From Candidatus Gastranaerophilales bacterium (GTDB taxonomy: Bacteria; Cyanobacteriota; Vampirovibrionia; Gastranaerophilales; Gastranaerophilaceae), in NCBI GenBank assembly GCA_947624665.1, contig CANQLK010000056.1, forward strand, positions 1 to 10,237: a DNA stretch of 10,237 nt, in the 5' to 3' direction. Every line of letters starts with the position of its first letter. Position 1 is the stretch's first letter. A model generated the notes under the pieces. That model searched no databases, was not told where the DNA came from, and was given only the letters and a program-made list of their open reading frames with translations. The position numbers and the translations under genes were made by a program. This document shows positions 1 through 7,080 of the stretch, one piece after another.

Positions 1-2
1 TA

Positions 3-371
3 TATGTTAGCATTAAAAATGTTATTCCCAATACTATAAAATTTAACGGAGCTGCCTCAAGTAACCGCCCTAATGCCCTAAACAGAAGAGCTGACGGGTA
101 TCTCACTTTAAAAGATTATATTGATAACGAATGGCTGAAAATATCTTCCGATCTTACTGTTTCTCAGCTTGAATATATTAAAAAATCTTTTAAACCTAAC
201 GGACAAATTTTTATTCAGTCAAAAAAAGATATGAAATCCGAACAAGGCGAAAGTCCTGATTTCGCTGATAGTCTTATGATGGGAATTTTCGCTATTAATT
301 ACTATTCGTATTTAATTGACGAAAAAGAAGATATTGTTATTCTTGACTCTAATTTCGATCCGTATTTATAA
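3..371 (+). CDS. Terminase large subunit, C-terminal part (5' end outside window)
   Basis: This is the last 122 residues of a phage DNA-packaging motor ATPase/nuclease; the gene begins before the window. The large terminase docks on the portal, drives DNA into the prohead with its N-terminal ATPase, and cuts the concatemer with a C-terminal RNase H-like nuclease. Only nuclease-domain sequence is visible. The key motif is GESPDFADSLMMG, with Asp at visible residues 86 and 89; terminases of this group carry a late acidic metal-binding residue in an SPD-x-ADAL-type motif like this. Upstream, the NRRADGYLTLKDYI stretch resembles the NKRAEMW-type segment of the same domain. The frame is open from base 3 to TAA at 369-371. 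It is followed by an intrinsic terminator and the small-protein and portal genes, the usual packaging-to-head order. The Walker motifs cannot be checked because they lie outside the window. Confidence 0.92.
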   Translation, partial: YVSIKNVIPNTIKFNGAASSNRPNALNRRADGYLTLKDYIDNEWLKISSDLTVSQLEYIKKSFKPNGQIFIQSKKDMKSEQGESPDFADSLMMGIFAINYYSYLIDEKEDIVILDSNFDPYL

Positions 372-398
372 ATACCTGCTTATATAACATAAAAACAG

Positions 399-426
399 TA
401 ATCGGAAATAACTTCCGATTATTTTT
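399..426 (+). terminator. Intrinsic terminator after the terminase gene
   Basis: A perfect 9-bp stem (TAATCGGAA, 399-407, pairing with TTCCGATTA, 413-421) encloses a 5-base loop and is followed directly by five T (422-426). A G-T and an A-T pair can extend the stem outward. It starts 28 bases after the terminase stop and ends 22 bases before the next start codon. The stem has only four GC pairs, so termination is probably partial, which fits the lack of a clear promoter between it and the next gene. Confidence 0.75.
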
Positions 427-448
427 GCACTAAAGGAAGGAGAAAATT

Positions 449-652
449 ATGTGCACAAAACCTAAAATTCCATCTGTCGCAACAGAAACGGAAGAAATTA
501 AAAAAGCTGTTCAGGCTGATGCTTCCGTTCAAAAATCCAATGTAAAAAATCGTGCAGGTGAAAATCCGATTATTAATCCTAATATCAAAACTTCTAATAA
601 CGGAGTGGAAGATGAAATTATTTCTTCAAAGAAAAAGTTGTTAGGGGAATAA
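449..652 (+). CDS. Small podovirus assembly-type protein (67 aa, MC start, KKKLLGE end)
   Basis: This is a short, hydrophilic, probably disordered 67-residue protein between terminase and portal. It starts MCTKPKIP and ends with an IKTSNNG...SSKKKLLGE tail. Small proteins of many podovirus head modules share this layout: an MC start, a Pro/Ala/Gln-rich middle, then an (R/K)TS-x-x-G...K(K/T)LLG ending, but their function is not established as far as I know. The start is well supported by a strong Shine-Dalgarno sequence (AAGGAG, 437-442) six bases before ATG. One base separates its stop from the portal ATG, so the two are probably translationally coupled. No membrane segment, signal peptide or enzyme motif is seen. 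That it is a real gene is likely; a minor virion or assembly role is inferred from position and tail motif only. Confidence 0.75.
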   Translation: MCTKPKIPSVATETEEIKKAVQADASVQKSNVKNRAGENPIINPNIKTSNNGVEDEIISSKKKLLGE

Positions 653-653
653 T

Positions 654-2306
654 ATGGCTGAAACAAAATATACTAAAAAATATTTTAATTGCAGGTTAAA
701 TGAACTGGAAACAGCTTATAATGCTTTAAAATCCGATTGGCAAGAGCTTGCCGATTATTTTTTGCCTCGTTCGGTCAGGTTCCTTGCTCGTTCGGTTAAT
801 AAACAGCCTGCTAAAAATAAAAAAATTAAAGATTCAACTCCTCTCTTGGCTGTTCGTAATTTCTCATCGGGTATGATGTCAGGTGCTACAAGCCCTGCAA
901 CTAACTGGTTCAAGGTTAAGGTCAGAAATTACGGACAGGCGGAAGGTTATTTGGTTAAGTCCTGGTGCGGTAAACTTGAAAATCTTTTTAGAGATATTTT
1001 TAATTCCTCTAATCTTTACAGAATTCTGCCTGCCGTCTATAAACAAATCGGGGTATTCGGTATTTCGGTTCTTGCTCTTTTAAGTGACGAAAATTCCGTA
1101 CTCCACTGCTCTCTTTTACCTATCGGTTCGTATAGAATTGCAAAGAACATGCAAGGTGAAGTAGATACTATTTGCAGGGTGTTTATGGAAACAGCTAAAA
1201 ATTTATATGACAGGTTCGGGGAAGAAAATGTTTCAAAAGAAGTTTTAGCGGCTATTCATTCTAATCGATATGAGGAATTGTTTGAAGTTGTACATTTTGT
1301 TGAACCTAATAAAGAATTTATGCCAAATTCCGTTTGGGCGAAAGATAAAAAATTTATTTCGGTTTACTATGAAACTGCTTCTAAAGAAGAAAAATTCCTG
1401 TCGAAAAGCGGGTTTGATAAGTTCCCTTATGCCGTTTTTGAGTCGGAAGTTAACGGAGAAGATGTGTACCCGAGTGAATGTCCCGGAGTTAACGCTCTTC
1501 CTGATGTTAAACAATTAATGAGCATGGTTATTGAAGAAGGTAAGGCTGTTAAAAAAATGATTAGCCCTACGTATAAAGGCCCTGCTAGTCTTAAAAACAA
1601 AAAAATGATTGATGCGCCTGCTGCTTTTATTGAAGAAGATGAAAACGGCCGAGGACTTTCTCCTATTTATGAAATTAACCCGAGAGTTTTAGAAGTTGAT
1701 TCTATTATAGAAAAATTGAAAACCTCAATTAAAGAAATATTCTATAATGATTTATTTGCCATGATTTTAAATACGGCTGAACGCTCCAGAACGGCAACTG
1801 AAGTAAATGAATTAAAAGAGGAAAAAATGGTGCTTCTTTCTCCTTTACTGCAGCAAATTCATAACGGGTTGAGCCAAATTCTTTCCTGGACATACTCTGA
1901 ATGTGCCAGACTATGTATACTGCCCGAACCTCCGCAGGAAATTATCGGCGCTGATATGGATATTGAATTTGTTTCTACTTTGGCCCAAGCTCAAAAAGCC
2001 GTAAAAATATCCGCTATGGAAAGATTTACCACTTTTACCATTAATCTCGCTCAATCTCTTGACCCTTCAATTAAAAATAAACTTAATGCTAATAAAATTA
2101 TTGACGATTATGCTGATTTTGCCAATATTTCTCCCGAACAAATCGTTCCTACAAGAGAAGTAGAAAAGCTTAAACAGCAAAATGAAGATAATCAAAATGA
2201 AAAACAAAAAATAGAACAGATTAAACAAGGGTCTGAAATTATTAAAAATATTGCAGGCTCTGAAGTTTACGGAAGTGATTTAATATCGCTTCTCGGAGTT
2301 ACATAA
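654..2306 (+). CDS. Portal protein (T7 gp8-like head-tail connector)
   Basis: The portal forms the dodecameric ring at one capsid vertex through which terminase pumps DNA and to which the tail attaches. Its 550 residues are close to the T7 gp8 size (about 536). Landmarks of the head-tail connector family (Pfam PF12236) are in order: DYFLPR at 34-39, the segment SSGMMSGATSPATNWFKV at 71-88 (matching the usual ASGL-x-SGLTSP-x-x-PWF pattern), and TATEV-x-E-x-x-EEKMVLLSP from 380, the conserved TA-x-EV stretch in the stem region. The last 50 residues contain a charged, Gln/Lys/Glu-rich coiled-coil segment (about 502-527). A Shine-Dalgarno AGGGGA (643-648) lies in the end of the preceding gene, with a 1-base gap between genes. 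The scaffold-like gene follows 11 bases later. Identification is firm. Confidence 0.95.
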   Translation: MAETKYTKKYFNCRLNELETAYNALKSDWQELADYFLPRSVRFLARSVNKQPAKNKKIKDSTPLLAVRNFSSGMMSGATSPATNWFKVKVRNYGQAEGYLVKSWCGKLENLFRDIFNSSNLYRILPAVYKQIGVFGISVLALLSDENSVLHCSLLPIGSYRIAKNMQGEVDTICRVFMETAKNLYDRFGEENVSKEVLAAIHSNRYEELFEVVHFVEPNKEFMPNSVWAKDKKFISVYYETASKEEKFLSKSGFDKFPYAVFESEVNGEDVYPSECPGVNALPDVKQLMSMVIEEGKAVKKMISPTYKGPASLKNKKMIDAPAAFIEEDENGRGLSPIYEINPRVLEVDSIIEKLKTSIKEIFYNDLFAMILNTAERSRTATEVNELKEEKMVLLSPLLQQIHNGLSQILSWTYSECARLCILPEPPQEIIGADMDIEFVSTLAQAQKAVKISAMERFTTFTINLAQSLDPSIKNKLNANKIIDDYADFANISPEQIVPTREVEKLKQQNEDNQNEKQKIEQIKQGSEIIKNIAGSEVYGSDLISLLGVT

Positions 2307-2317
2307 AAGGAGGAAAT

Positions 2318-2920
2318 ATGTCAGACGAAAATTTACAAGAAAATCAAACTTTAGCTTTGGGGGTTAATCCTTATGAACAACCGATTAATCCTGATTTGCC
2401 CTCTGAAGCTTTGGCAAGCAATGAAATCTATTTCGGAAAACCCGAATTCTACGATTATTCGGAAGTTCAACTTCCCGAAAATTTTTGCTACGACGAAAAT
2501 TTATTAAATGAATTTAACGAATTGGCAGGAAAATATAACTTATCTCAAAAAGGTGCTAACGAATTAATGGCTTTGGCAGTGAAGCTCTCTCAGTTAACGG
2601 GTGATAATTTCTCTAAAACTATTGCTGAACAACAAAGACAAAGAATAAATGAATATAAAACAGCACTTTTGACGGACAAGGAAATTGGAGGAGCCAATTT
2701 CTCTAATACCTTAAGTACTGCAAATACAGCTTACAATCATTTCGCTAATCCCGAAGTTCAGGAAATATTTAAAGAAACGGGTCTTTGCTGTCATCCTAAA
2801 ATTATTAAAATGTTTTATGAAATCGGTAAGCAAATGCGTAATGATTCTATTTACGCTGTTGGCAGTGCTGTTTCCCCTAAAGAAAACAGGGAAGATATTT
2901 TATTCCCAACAATGCAGTAG
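2318..2920 (+). CDS. Capsid scaffold-like assembly protein
   Basis: This 200-residue acidic protein lies directly between portal and major capsid protein, the normal site of the scaffold gene. Its pattern matches a widespread phage assembly family found just before capsid genes: a disordered N-terminus with a YSEVQLPENF...DENLLNEF segment; a helical stretch with LA-x-KYNLSQKGANELM; then an EIGGANF motif (122-128), the counterpart of the common D-x-EIGG element; and a C-terminal GLCCHPKIIKMFYEIGKQM (155-173), the counterpart of the G-x-x-xHPE-x-x-R-x-x-x-x-IGK element. These proteins are thought to guide capsid shell formation and to leave or be cleaved before maturation; I infer that role here. 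No Ser-His-Asp protease motif is seen, so an added protease domain is unlikely. The start is fixed by a near-perfect Shine-Dalgarno AAAGGAGG (2306-2313). It ends with TAG. Confidence 0.8.
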   Translation: MSDENLQENQTLALGVNPYEQPINPDLPSEALASNEIYFGKPEFYDYSEVQLPENFCYDENLLNEFNELAGKYNLSQKGANELMALAVKLSQLTGDNFSKTIAEQQRQRINEYKTALLTDKEIGGANFSNTLSTANTAYNHFANPEVQEIFKETGLCCHPKIIKMFYEIGKQMRNDSIYAVGSAVSPKENREDILFPTMQ

Positions 2921-2942
2921 TTAAAAATGAAAGGAAAAAACA

Positions 2943-3938
2943 ATGGCTACACTTGGCGCTGGTTATTTAACTTTGGCTGACAGATTAAAAAGAACCGAAA
3001 ACGGTAAAATCGCAGCCGAAATTATCGAAATGATGTCCGAAACTAATGAAATCTTGCAGGATGCTAATGCCCTTCAATGTAATGACGGCTCTAACCATAT
3101 TACAACCATCAGAACAGGGCTTCCGTCCGCTGTCTTTAGAAATCTTTACGGATATGTACCTTCTTCTAAATCAACTACCGAACAGGTTAAAGATGTTACA
3201 GGCATGCTTGAAACATACTCTATCGTTGATGTTGATTTGGTTGATAAATCGGAAAATCCTAAATTATTCAGATTATCAGAGTCTTCTGCTTTTATTGAAG
3301 CAATGAACCAAAAACTTCAAGAAACGATTTTTTACGGAAGCATTAAAGAAAATGCTGCCGCTTTTGACGGCTTAACCGTAAGATATTCAAAAAAATCCAA
3401 TGATTTGAAGAAAATAGGCTCTAATATTATCGATGCGGGCGGTAAAGGTGAGGATAATACCTCCGTTTGGTTCGTAACCTGGGGTGATTTACATACCTCT
3501 CTTTTATACCCTCAAGGCTCTCAAGCTGGTGTTCAGCACAAAGATGACGGTGTTATGACTGAAACAAGCTCTACAGGCGGTAAACGTAAAGTATATCAAG
3601 ACCATTATAAAATGGATGTCGGACTTTCCGTCAGAGATTGGCGCTCTACCTGCCGTATCGCTAATTTAAGTATAAATAACCTTAAATCAGAATCCGCCAG
3701 CGATATAGAAGAACTCTTAAATCAGGCTTATTATAAAATCAGAAGATTTGCTAAAACAGGTAAAACCGTTATATATTGCAATTCTACCGTCTTAATGTAT
3801 TTTGAAGCTCAATTAAAAAATAAAACCAATGTTAACTTCACTTTTAAAGAATACCTTGATGAAAATATTCTTCATTATAAAAATATTCCTATTCGTGAAT
3901 GTGAGTTAATCTCTTGCAATGAAACTTTAGTATCTTAA
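2943..3938 (+). CDS. Major capsid protein, BPP-1 type (HK97-like fold)
   Basis: This is the main shell protein, 331 residues, the usual size for the BPP-1-type family. Strings typical of that family run along its whole length: TLADRLKR near the N-terminus, SETNEIL (32-38), TTIRTGLPS (54-62), SSKSTTEQV (74-82), FRLSESSAFIEAMNQ (108-122), YPQGSQAGV (189-197), then DH-x-K-x-x-x-GLSVRDWR and RIANLSINNL. From published structural work on BPP-1, the family adopts an HK97-like fold with an altered chain topology; that the same holds here is inference. The start follows a modest Shine-Dalgarno (AAAGGA) in a 22-base gap, with ATG-GCT as in many highly expressed genes. Sampled rows of the gene are about 40-50% GC, richer than the window overall. 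It sits between scaffold and cement genes, as expected. Confidence 0.95.
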   Translation: MATLGAGYLTLADRLKRTENGKIAAEIIEMMSETNEILQDANALQCNDGSNHITTIRTGLPSAVFRNLYGYVPSSKSTTEQVKDVTGMLETYSIVDVDLVDKSENPKLFRLSESSAFIEAMNQKLQETIFYGSIKENAAAFDGLTVRYSKKSNDLKKIGSNIIDAGGKGEDNTSVWFVTWGDLHTSLLYPQGSQAGVQHKDDGVMTETSSTGGKRKVYQDHYKMDVGLSVRDWRSTCRIANLSINNLKSESASDIEELLNQAYYKIRRFAKTGKTVIYCNSTVLMYFEAQLKNKTNVNFTFKEYLDENILHYKNIPIRECELISCNETLVS

Positions 3939-3956
3939 TAATGGAAGGATGATAAT

Positions 3957-4358
3957 ATGATATTAGATGAACAAGGTTTATTTTCAAATAACCAAGCTGT
4001 TACGGCTGATTGTGCCTCCGAAAATATTTTGGATTTGGGCGCAAGAGAAGTATCTTTCGGCACTCCCGTTGAAGTATTTATTCAGGTGACAGAAGACTTT
4101 AATAATTTAGAAACACTTTCAATTAAAGTTCAAACCGCTAACGAAGAAACATTCTCTTCTCCGGTTACTTTAATTGAACAAACACTTCAACTCTCTGACC
4201 TTATTAAAGGAGCTGTAAGCAATATAAAATTTTTACCTAAGGGAAATCTCGGTTTCGTGAGATTGTATTATACCCTTTCGGGCGGTTCTGCTCCTACGAC
4301 GGGCAAAATTCTTGCAGGTGTTGTTGACGGCGTTCAGGAAAGTTTCCATAACGTTTAG
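3957..4358 (+). CDS. Capsid cement protein, Bbp16-like
   Basis: This 133-residue protein matches the Bbp16 family, the capsid-stabilising cement protein of Bordetella phage BPP-1, which binds the outside of the shell and has a jellyroll-type fold. Family landmarks are visible: an N-terminus of the form MI-x-D-x-x-x-LFS-x-x-QA-T (here MILDEQGLFSNNQAVT), an ILDLGA strand, VEVFIQVTEDFNNLETLSIKVQT in the middle, and the C-terminal GKILAGVVDGVQ. The family often has a longer loop between the LGA strand and the VFIQV strand, which is short here (REVSFGTP). The sequence is almost all beta-strand in character and has no signal peptide. A good Shine-Dalgarno (GGAAGGAT, 3943-3949) lies in the 18-base gap after the capsid gene, so the two are cotranscribed. 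A strong terminator follows its stop, closing the head block. Confidence 0.9.
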   Translation: MILDEQGLFSNNQAVTADCASENILDLGAREVSFGTPVEVFIQVTEDFNNLETLSIKVQTANEETFSSPVTLIEQTLQLSDLIKGAVSNIKFLPKGNLGFVRLYYTLSGGSAPTTGKILAGVVDGVQESFHNV

Positions 4359-4379
4359 TTTACTTCGTCCAATCTTGTT

Positions 4380-4410
4380 GATATCCGGCAAAAGCCGGAT
4401 ATCTTTTTTT
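4380..4410 (+). terminator. Strong intrinsic terminator closing the capsid block
   Basis: A perfect 10-bp stem (GATATCCGGC, 4380-4389, with GCCGGATATC, 4394-4403) holds a tight AAAA loop and runs straight into seven T (4404-4410). This is a textbook rho-independent terminator. It begins 22 bases after the cement-protein stop and ends 20 bases before the next start. No promoter fits between it and the adaptor gene, so tail genes are probably made from read-through or antiterminated transcripts. Confidence 0.93.
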
Positions 4411-4418
4411 AGTTGTTT

Positions 4419-4426
4419 AAGGGTGA
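4419..4426 (+). promoter_or_regulatory. Shine-Dalgarno deciding the adaptor start
   Basis: AAGGGTGA lies four bases before ATG at 4431. The frame is also open from a TTG at 4413, six codons upstream, but that codon comes three bases after the terminator T-run and has no ribosome-binding sequence. The ATG is therefore the likely start. Confidence 0.6.
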
Positions 4427-4430
4427 AAAT

Positions 4431-5021
4431 ATGAATTATACTAAATCTAAAATATTTAATATCGCTTTAAAAAATTTACGGGTTAGTGTTGGTATTCAAA
4501 ATGCTAATCAGGGTAATAAAAATACCGCTGTTCTTGATGAATTCTATGACAGCGCAAGAGAACAAGTTCTTAAAGATTTTGATTGGAATTTCGCCAATAC
4601 CTATAGAGAACTTGCTTTGACGGGAAATATTCCTCAAAATCCAAAATTTCTTTATGAATTTGATTACCCTAATGATTGCTTGTTTGCAAGAGAAATAATT
4701 CCTTATATTAATAACGAAATTGTAGAATTTGAAGTCGCTTCAAATAGCAGCGGACAAAAAGTTATTAATACTAATTTGACTCCCGCCGTATTAAGATACA
4801 CTAAATCGGTTGAAAATGAAACTTTCTTTTCCTCTGAATTTGTAATGGCACTTAGTTGGTATTTGGCTTTTCTTGCCGCTCCTTCTATTACGGGTAACAG
4901 AACTATCCAAAATGATTCTCTTTCAATCTATACCAATATGCTTGCTAAAGCTAAAACCGTTAATGCTTCAGAGGGCTATATCAAAAATATTGATTCCTGC
5001 TCTTGGCTTGATATCAGATAA
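4431..5021 (+). CDS. Tail adaptor / tail tubular protein A-like (T7 gp11-like)
   Basis: The adaptor forms the ring that joins the portal to the tail nozzle in podoviruses. From the chosen ATG the protein is 196 residues, the size known for T7 gp11. The family layout is visible: an N-terminal helix with FNIALKNL (9-16), a helical block DEFYDSAREQVLKDFDWNFA (36-55) matching the usual A-x-x-x-YD-x-x-RD-x-LL-x-x-x-PW-x-FA pattern, and FLYEFDYPNDCL (73-84), the counterpart of the YAY-x-LP-x-DCL motif. A long helix with many small and hydrophobic residues (about 135-155) follows, again as in the family. The gene comes just after the capsid terminator and ten bases before the nozzle gene, the same order as in T7 (10-11-12). 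Sequence identity to T7 itself is probably low, so the call rests on pattern and position. Confidence 0.85.
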   Translation: MNYTKSKIFNIALKNLRVSVGIQNANQGNKNTAVLDEFYDSAREQVLKDFDWNFANTYRELALTGNIPQNPKFLYEFDYPNDCLFAREIIPYINNEIVEFEVASNSSGQKVINTNLTPAVLRYTKSVENETFFSSEFVMALSWYLAFLAAPSITGNRTIQNDSLSIYTNMLAKAKTVNASEGYIKNIDSCSWLDIR

Positions 5022-5031
5022 GGGGTAAAAC

Positions 5032-7080
5032 ATGACCAGATATACTCAAAAATCATTCACGGGCGGTGAAATTAGTCCCGCTTTATATTCCAGAAATGAT
5101 TTGGCTAAATATAGTGTCGGACTTCAAACCTTAAAAAACGGTTTCGTTAGAGCCGAAGGTTGTGTCAGCAATAGAGCCGGTTTGGAACTTGTCTGCGAAG
5201 TTAAAAACTCCAACGATAAAGTTAAATTGATTCCTTTTTCCTTTAATACCGAACAAACTTATATTATTGAACTCGGTGCAAAATATGCAAGATTTATTAA
5301 AGATGGCGGTCAAATTACAAACACTAACGGCTCTCCTGTTGAAATTCAAACTTCCTATACTTCCGATTCCTTATTTAATATAAAATATGCTCAAAATGCC
5401 GATGTGCTTACTCTATGCCATCCTAATTATGCTCCTTGTGAACTTTCAAGACTCTCTCATACCAACTGGCAGCTAAAATCAATTAGCTTCTCTCCTTCTA
5501 TAGTTCCGCCTGCTAATCTTTCCGCAACTTGGACAGGCGGTAATGAACATCCTACAACTTATAAATATGTTGTTACCGCTGTTAGTAAAGATACTTATGA
5601 AGAAAGTAACCGCTCGGCGGTTGTTAGCGTAACAGGTGAACTCGAAGGCTATTGGGGAACTACCGAATATATAACAATAACTTTTTCTGCCGTAGCAAAT
5701 GCAACGGAATATAATATTTATAAAAATGTTAACGGAATTTATGCTTATGTGGGCACTACATCTTCTACAACTTTTATAGATGATAAGATAGAACCGGATT
5801 TATCTTCCACTGCTCCGATTTTCACTAATCCGTTTGATAAATCCAATTACCCGGCTTGCGTTAATTACTTCCAACAACGAAAAGTGTACGGATGTCTAAA
5901 AAATAATCCCCAGCAGCTTGTTGCCTCTCAAACCTCTACTAATAACAATTTCAATGTTTCAAGACCTCTTAATTCAACAGATGCTATTAATATTACTCTT
6001 TCCGAAAGAGAAGTTAATGAAATCAGGCATGTCATTGCTTTAAATGATTTAATTCTCTTAACCTCCGGCGGAGAATGGTCACTTAATGGCGCTGACGGCG
6101 CATTTACCGCCTCGGATTCTCTTAATGCTTCGCCGCAAAGCTTTTACGGCTGTTCACAAGTATCTCCCGTGGTGTCCGGTAATATGATTTTATTCGTTCA
6201 ATCAGGAGGCTCAGTTGTAAGAGATTTGGGTTATACCTATATCTCTAACGGATATGACGGCGAAGAACTTTCTATTTTCGCTAATCACTTATTCGATGGT
6301 AAACAAGTCGTTGATATGGCATACTCTAAAGAACCTTATAGAATTCTTTGGTGCGTTATGTCCGACGGAACCGTTAATGCCCTCACTTATAACAAAAAAC
6401 AAGAAGTCGTTGGCTGGCACAGGCATGAAACTAAAGGTAAATTTGAATCCGTTGCTGTTATCAGAGAAGGCTTTGAAGATGTTCCCTACTTCGTTGTTAA
6501 AAGACAAATTAACGGTAAAACAAAACGATTTATTGAACGTCTTGCTTCAAGATTCGTTCAAAAAACAAGTGACGGAATATTTCTGGATTGCTCGCTTCGA
6601 TATCAGGGTACTCCCGTTTCTACGCTTTCGGGTTTAAATCACTTGGAAAATGAAACGGTTAATATCCTTGCTGATGGCTGCGTTGTGACTGATAAAATTG
6701 TTAAAAATGGTAAAATTACTCTTGACTATCCCGCCTCTAAAATAGTGGTCGGTCTGCCATACGAATTTGAACTCAAAACTCTTAATTTGGAAGGTGAAAA
6801 TACCCACGGCTTAATTAAAATCATTAATGAAGTTAACATTAATGTCGATAAGTCCAGAGAAGACTTCTTTATTATCGGCTCCGATGGTTCTATGATGCAA
6901 AATATAAGAAGCATTAACAGTGTTAATAATGCCGATTTCTTATATTCGGGCAGCATTAATGCTTTCTCTCTTTATGATTACTCCCAAAATGCTCAGGTTC
7001 ATATTAAACAAATTTATCCTTTTCCTTTAACCATAAATTCTATTTCCATTGACGTTACGGTGGCTGATACTAATGCTTAA
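5032..7080 (+). CDS. Tail nozzle / tail tubular protein B-like (T7 gp12-like)
   Basis: The nozzle forms the hexameric tube below the adaptor and the exit channel for DNA. The 682-residue protein opens with the conserved signature QKSFTGGEISPALYSRNDL (6-24), followed by KY-x-x-GLQTLKNGFVRAEG and SNRAGLELV; this start is very typical of podovirus nozzle proteins. Beta-strand-rich propeller-type sequence follows, including LIPFSFNTEQTYIIELG and WHRHET, both commonly seen in the family. Between about residues 159 and 258 lies a fibronectin type III-like segment: PPANLSATWTGG at its start, TYKYVVTAVS in the middle, then ATEYNIYKNVNG and TTFIDD near its end. The length is shorter than T7 gp12 (about 794). 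Its Shine-Dalgarno is weak (AGGGGT, 5021-5026) and the last 8 bases overlap the next gene. Identification as nozzle is strong; the exact domain limits are estimates. Confidence 0.9.
   Translation: MTRYTQKSFTGGEISPALYSRNDLAKYSVGLQTLKNGFVRAEGCVSNRAGLELVCEVKNSNDKVKLIPFSFNTEQTYIIELGAKYARFIKDGGQITNTNGSPVEIQTSYTSDSLFNIKYAQNADVLTLCHPNYAPCELSRLSHTNWQLKSISFSPSIVPPANLSATWTGGNEHPTTYKYVVTAVSKDTYEESNRSAVVSVTGELEGYWGTTEYITITFSAVANATEYNIYKNVNGIYAYVGTTSSTTFIDDKIEPDLSSTAPIFTNPFDKSNYPACVNYFQQRKVYGCLKNNPQQLVASQTSTNNNFNVSRPLNSTDAINITLSEREVNEIRHVIALNDLILLTSGGEWSLNGADGAFTASDSLNASPQSFYGCSQVSPVVSGNMILFVQSGGSVVRDLGYTYISNGYDGEELSIFANHLFDGKQVVDMAYSKEPYRILWCVMSDGTVNALTYNKKQEVVGWHRHETKGKFESVAVIREGFEDVPYFVVKRQINGKTKRFIERLASRFVQKTSDGIFLDCSLRYQGTPVSTLSGLNHLENETVNILADGCVVTDKIVKNGKITLDYPASKIVVGLPYEFELKTLNLEGENTHGLIKIINEVNINVDKSREDFFIIGSDGSMMQNIRSINSVNNADFLYSGSINAFSLYDYSQNAQVHIKQIYPFPLTINSISIDVTVADTNA

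Noticed and set aside
343..372. Promoter-like pair TTGACT (343-348) and TATAAA (367-372), 18 bases apart, at the end of the terminase gene
   Set aside because: Boxes of this quality arise often by chance in AT-rich DNA, and it would fire straight into the terminator at 399-426. Not strong enough to annotate.
1245..1514. Open minus-strand frame of 89 codons opposite the portal gene
   Set aside because: It lies wholly opposite a firmly identified gene and has no recognisable domain; the same holds for minus-strand frames at 5131-5349, 6289-6507, 6726-6956, 7222-7407, 7948-8184 and 8809-8997.
6254..6637. Plus-strand open frame of 127 codons inside the nozzle gene, and similar ones at 883-1083, 1270-1518, 3046-3306 and 8331-8720
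   Set aside because: They are nested in genes with strong family signatures and show no recognisable protein pattern.
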